Shown: positions 61,761 to 64,000 of the stretch, one piece after another
How the letters are laid out: each line of letters begins with the position of its first letter
Position numbering within the stretch: the stretch's first letter is position 1
Assembly (NCBI RefSeq): GCF_002213425.1
Contig: NZ_NJGV01000008.1
Coordinates: 124,001 to 188,000 of the forward strand
Length of the DNA stretch: 64,000 nt
Direction of reading: 5' to 3'
Origin: Herbaspirillum aquaticum
GTDB taxonomy: Bacteria > Pseudomonadota > Gammaproteobacteria > Burkholderiales > Burkholderiaceae_D
Position numbers and translations under genes: made by a program
Notes under the pieces: generated by a model
The model's database searches: none
Seen by the model: only the letters and a program-made list of their open reading frames with translations
What the model was told of the DNA's origin: nothing

Positions 61761-62429
61761 TTACTTGGGAATGCGCACGATGGCGGCATCAACCCCGTTA
61801 TCGGACAGCTTGCTGCGCGTGCGGTTCATCGACTCCGCATGCTCGAAGGGACCGATGCGCACGCGATAGAGCACGCCACTGTCGGCCGTGCGTTCGGTGA
61901 CCTTGGCCTCGAAGCCCAGCAGGGCCAGCTTGGCGCGGGCACTTTCGGCATCGGCCTGGTCGCGGAAGGCGCCAGTCTGCAGGAAGTAGGTCCACTTGTC
62001 GTCGTTGGTGTCGTTCTTGACAGCCGGGGTCGCAGGCGTGGTGGCCGAGGGCTTGGCGTCAGCCGTCTTGGTCTCCGATTTGGACGGTGCCGGGGTAGCC
62101 GGGCTGGACTGCGGCGCCGGGGCCACTGGCGGCACCGGCTGGGCGGCGGCCGTGTTGGGCGGCACCGGCGTCTGCGACTGCTGCTGGTCGCGCGCAGCTT
62201 CGCGGGCGATGTCGCGGTTGCCGTAGAGCGGACGGTTGGGATCGGCCGCCTGGGCCGGCGTCGGGTCGGCGCGCTCGGGGCGCGTCACCTTGTTGACGAA
62301 GGGGATGGGCGACTTGGTGATCATCAGTGCCACACCCACGGCGATCCCCAGGCCGACGATCAAACCCAGGATCAGGCCGAGCAGCGTACCGCCGGCCTGC
62401 TTGTGATATTTCGCGTTCAACGGTTTCAC
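61761..62429 (-). CDS. SPOR-domain membrane protein (FtsN-like)
   Basis: The 222-residue protein has a short cytoplasmic start, one membrane helix at about residues 15-37 (TLLGLILGLIVGLGIAVGVAL), a long Pro/Ala/Thr-rich periplasmic linker and a C-terminal SPOR domain from about residue 144 (WTYFLQTGAFRDQADAESARAKLALLGFEAKV; LYRVRIGPFEHAESMNRTRSKL). SPOR domains bind denuded peptidoglycan at the division septum. FtsN-like placement between argS and dsbA is conserved in betaproteobacteria as far as I recall. It starts 21 bases after argS. Confidence 0.93.
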   Translation of the reverse strand: MKPLNAKYHKQAGGTLLGLILGLIVGLGIAVGVALMITKSPIPFVNKVTRPERADPTPAQAADPNRPLYGNRDIAREAARDQQQSQTPVPPNTAAAQPVPPVAPAPQSSPATPAPSKSETKTADAKPSATTPATPAVKNDTNDDKWTYFLQTGAFRDQADAESARAKLALLGFEAKVTERTADSGVLYRVRIGPFEHAESMNRTRSKLSDNGVDAAIVRIPK

Positions 62430-62450
62430 GTTTCTCTTTAGCTGCTTGTT

Positions 62451-64000
62451 TTACATTCTGGCCGGAGCCGATACGCCCAACAATGCCAGGCCGTTGCGCA
62501 GCACCTGGCGGGTGGCGGACAACAGCGCCAGGCGTGCAGACCTGGTTGGGACATCGTCGACCAGCACGCGTTCCGCATTGTAGTAGCTATGCAGTTCGCC
62601 TGCCAGATCGCGCAGGTAGAAGGCCACCTGGTGCGGTCCCAGTTCCTGCAGGGCATGGGCCAGCATGTCCGGATACTCGGCCAGCTTGGCCAGCAGCGAC
62701 GCTTCGCGCGGGGCGGTCAAGAGCGACAGGTCAGCCGTGGTCTTGAGCGCTTCTTCATCCACGCCCGACTTGCCCAGCACGGTGCAGATGCGGGCGTGGG
62801 CGTACTGGACGTAATAGACCGGGTTTTCATCGGACTGCGCCAGCGCCAGATCGACGTCGAAGACGAACTCGGTATCGGCCTTGCGCGAGATCAGGAAGAA
62901 GCGCACCGCATCGCGGCCGCGCGTGAGGTCGCGCTCCTGGCCCTCGACCGCCTCGCCGGCCGACCATTCGATCAGGTCGCGCAGGGTGACGTAGGAACCG
63001 GCGCGCTTGGAAATCTTGACCTCTTCGCCATTGCGCATGACGGTGACCATCTTGTGCAGCACGTAGTCGGGATAACCCTGCGGGATGCCCACACCGGCGG
63101 CTTGCAGGCCGGCGCGCACGCGGGCGATGGTGCCGTGGTGGTCGCTGCCCTGGATATTGATGACCTTGCCGTAGCCGCGTTGCCACTTGTTGATGTGATA
63201 GGCGACGTCGGGCACGAAGTAGGTATAGGTGCCGTCGGTCTTCTTCATGACGCGATCCTTGTCGTCGCCATAGTCGGTGGTGCGCAGCCAGAGCGCGCCA
63301 TCCTGCTCGTAGGTCTTGCCGGCGGCAATGAGCGCATCCACGGCGGCGGCTACCTTGCCGTCGGCGTAGAGCGAGGACTCGAGGTAGTAATTGTCGAACT
63401 TCACGCCGAAGGCCTGCAGGTCCAGGTCCTGCTCGTGGCGCAGGTAGGCCACGGCGAAGCGGCGGATCGAGTCCATGTCTTCCACATCGCCGCTGCCGGT
63501 GACGGGTTCGCCATCGCTGGCCGAGACGGTCTTCTTGTCGAGGAAGTCGCGGGCGATGTCGGCGATGTAGTCGCCGTTGTAGGCCGACTCGGGCCACTCG
63601 GCGTCACCCGGCTTGAAGCCGCGCGCACGCGCCTGCACCGAGGTGGCCAGGGTGGCGATCTGCACGCCGGCATCGTTGTAGTAGAACTCGCGCAGCACGT
63701 CATAGCCCTGGGCTTCCAAGAGCGAGGACAGTGCATCGCCCAGGGCGCCCTGGCGACCATGGCCCACGTGCAGCGGACCGGTGGGATTGGCCGAGACGAA
63801 CTCGACCAGCACCTTCTTGCCGGCACCCAGGCTGCCACGGCCGAAGGCCTCGCCCTGTTCGTGGATCACCTTGACCACCGCCTGCTTGGCGGCAGCCGCC
63901 ACGCGCAGGTTGATGAAGCCGGGGCCGGCGATCTCGACGGACTCCACCAGGCCTTCGCGCGCCGGGTCGGCCATGACGGCGGCCACGATGGCTTGTGCCA
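62451..64000 (-). CDS. argS: Arginyl-tRNA synthetase, 5' part cut off by the window
   Basis: At least 516 residues are visible, open at the right edge. It has the class I HIGH-type motif ([14 protein letters not shown]), the KMSKS-type motif in the form [15 protein letters not shown], and the DALR anticodon-binding domain ending [21 protein letters not shown]. The missing N terminus (about 60-70 residues) would contain the Add-1 domain start. It charges tRNA-Arg. It heads the argS-SPOR-dsbA series. Confidence 0.96.
   Translation of the reverse strand, partial: AQAIVAAVMADPAREGLVESVEIAGPGFINLRVAAAAKQAVVKVIHEQGEAFGRGSLGAGKKVLVEFVSANPTGPLHVGHGRQGALGDALSSLLEAQGYDVLREFYYNDAGVQIATLATSVQARARGFKPGDAEWPESAYNGDYIADIARDFLDKKTVSASDGEPVTGSGDVEDMDSIRRFAVAYLRHEQDLDLQAFGVKFDNYYLESSLYADGKVAAAVDALIAAGKTYEQDGALWLRTTDYGDDKDRVMKKTDGTYTYFVPDVAYHINKWQRGYGKVINIQGSDHHGTIARVRAGLQAAGVGIPQGYPDYVLHKMVTVMRNGEEVKISKRAGSYVTLRDLIEWSAGEAVEGQERDLTRGRDAVRFFLISRKADTEFVFDVDLALAQSDENPVYYVQYAHARICTVLGKSGVDEEALKTTADLSLLTAPREASLLAKLAEYPDMLAHALQELGPHQVAFYLRDLAGELHSYYNAERVLVDDVPTRSARLALLSATRQVLRNGLALLGVSAPARM

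Overview
The window looks like a chromosomal segment of a GC-rich betaproteobacterium, most likely Oxalobacteraceae and Herbaspirillum-like. This is inferred from codon and GC character and from the housekeeping set (metH, fmt, argS, mnmE-yidC-yidD-rnpA-rpmH, dsbA, rdgC, dinB, prkA-yeaH-spoVR); no database search was possible. Both ends are cut inside genes: an unrecognised gene at base 1 and argS at base 64000.

Layout. 1-5.9 kb: a short asparaginase-like protein, a LysR/YeiH divergent pair, a DUF1857 protein and a Rep-type helicase. 6.2-9.9 kb: an orphan type VI secretion cassette (VgrG, a lipase effector cut off just after its nucleophile, PAAR) with no visible immunity gene. 10-15.8 kb: an amino-acid ABC transporter lacking its ATPase, a TIGR03862-like flavoprotein, slyX, dinB and rdgC. 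15.9-20.2 kb: an lhgO-MHS transporter operon with a divergent LysR gene, then a TetR gene. 20.3-25.3 kb: a stand-alone EF-G gene, tRNA-Asp, a nitroreductase and mnmE. 25.3-28.3 kb: yidC-yidD-rnpA-rpmH, with a good promoter 250 nt before rpmH but no dnaA beside it. 29.3-34.8 kb: prkA-yeaH-spoVR plus a LON-domain protein, a stress module. 34.8-36.9 kb: MarC and an MFS carrier.

37-53 kb is the accessory stretch. It holds an AT-richer small membrane protein, a VOC protein, and an AraC/SDR pair followed by a decaying operon (VOC, a gene broken by an in-frame TGA, a VOC fragment). That operon abuts a two-partner secretion pair (TpsB, and a 1,568-residue TpsA with ten YDG repeats). Next come two paralogous SDR genes flanking an NTF2-like and a double-CMD protein, then LysR, Lrp and DMT-exporter genes.

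54-64 kb is core again. Cobalamin-dependent metH is divergent from an SAH/MTA nucleosidase-like gene, which fits the methyl cycle. It is followed by fmt, an SDR, dsbA, a SPOR-domain protein and argS, all on the minus strand.

I found no CRISPR array, prophage, intact insertion sequence or convincing new multi-gene system. The most interesting points are the truncated T6SS effector without immunity, the broken operon at the tpsBA junction, a terminator-like hairpin inside the metH leader, octamer tandem arrays at gene 3' ends, and SDR paralogues without the catalytic tyrosine.
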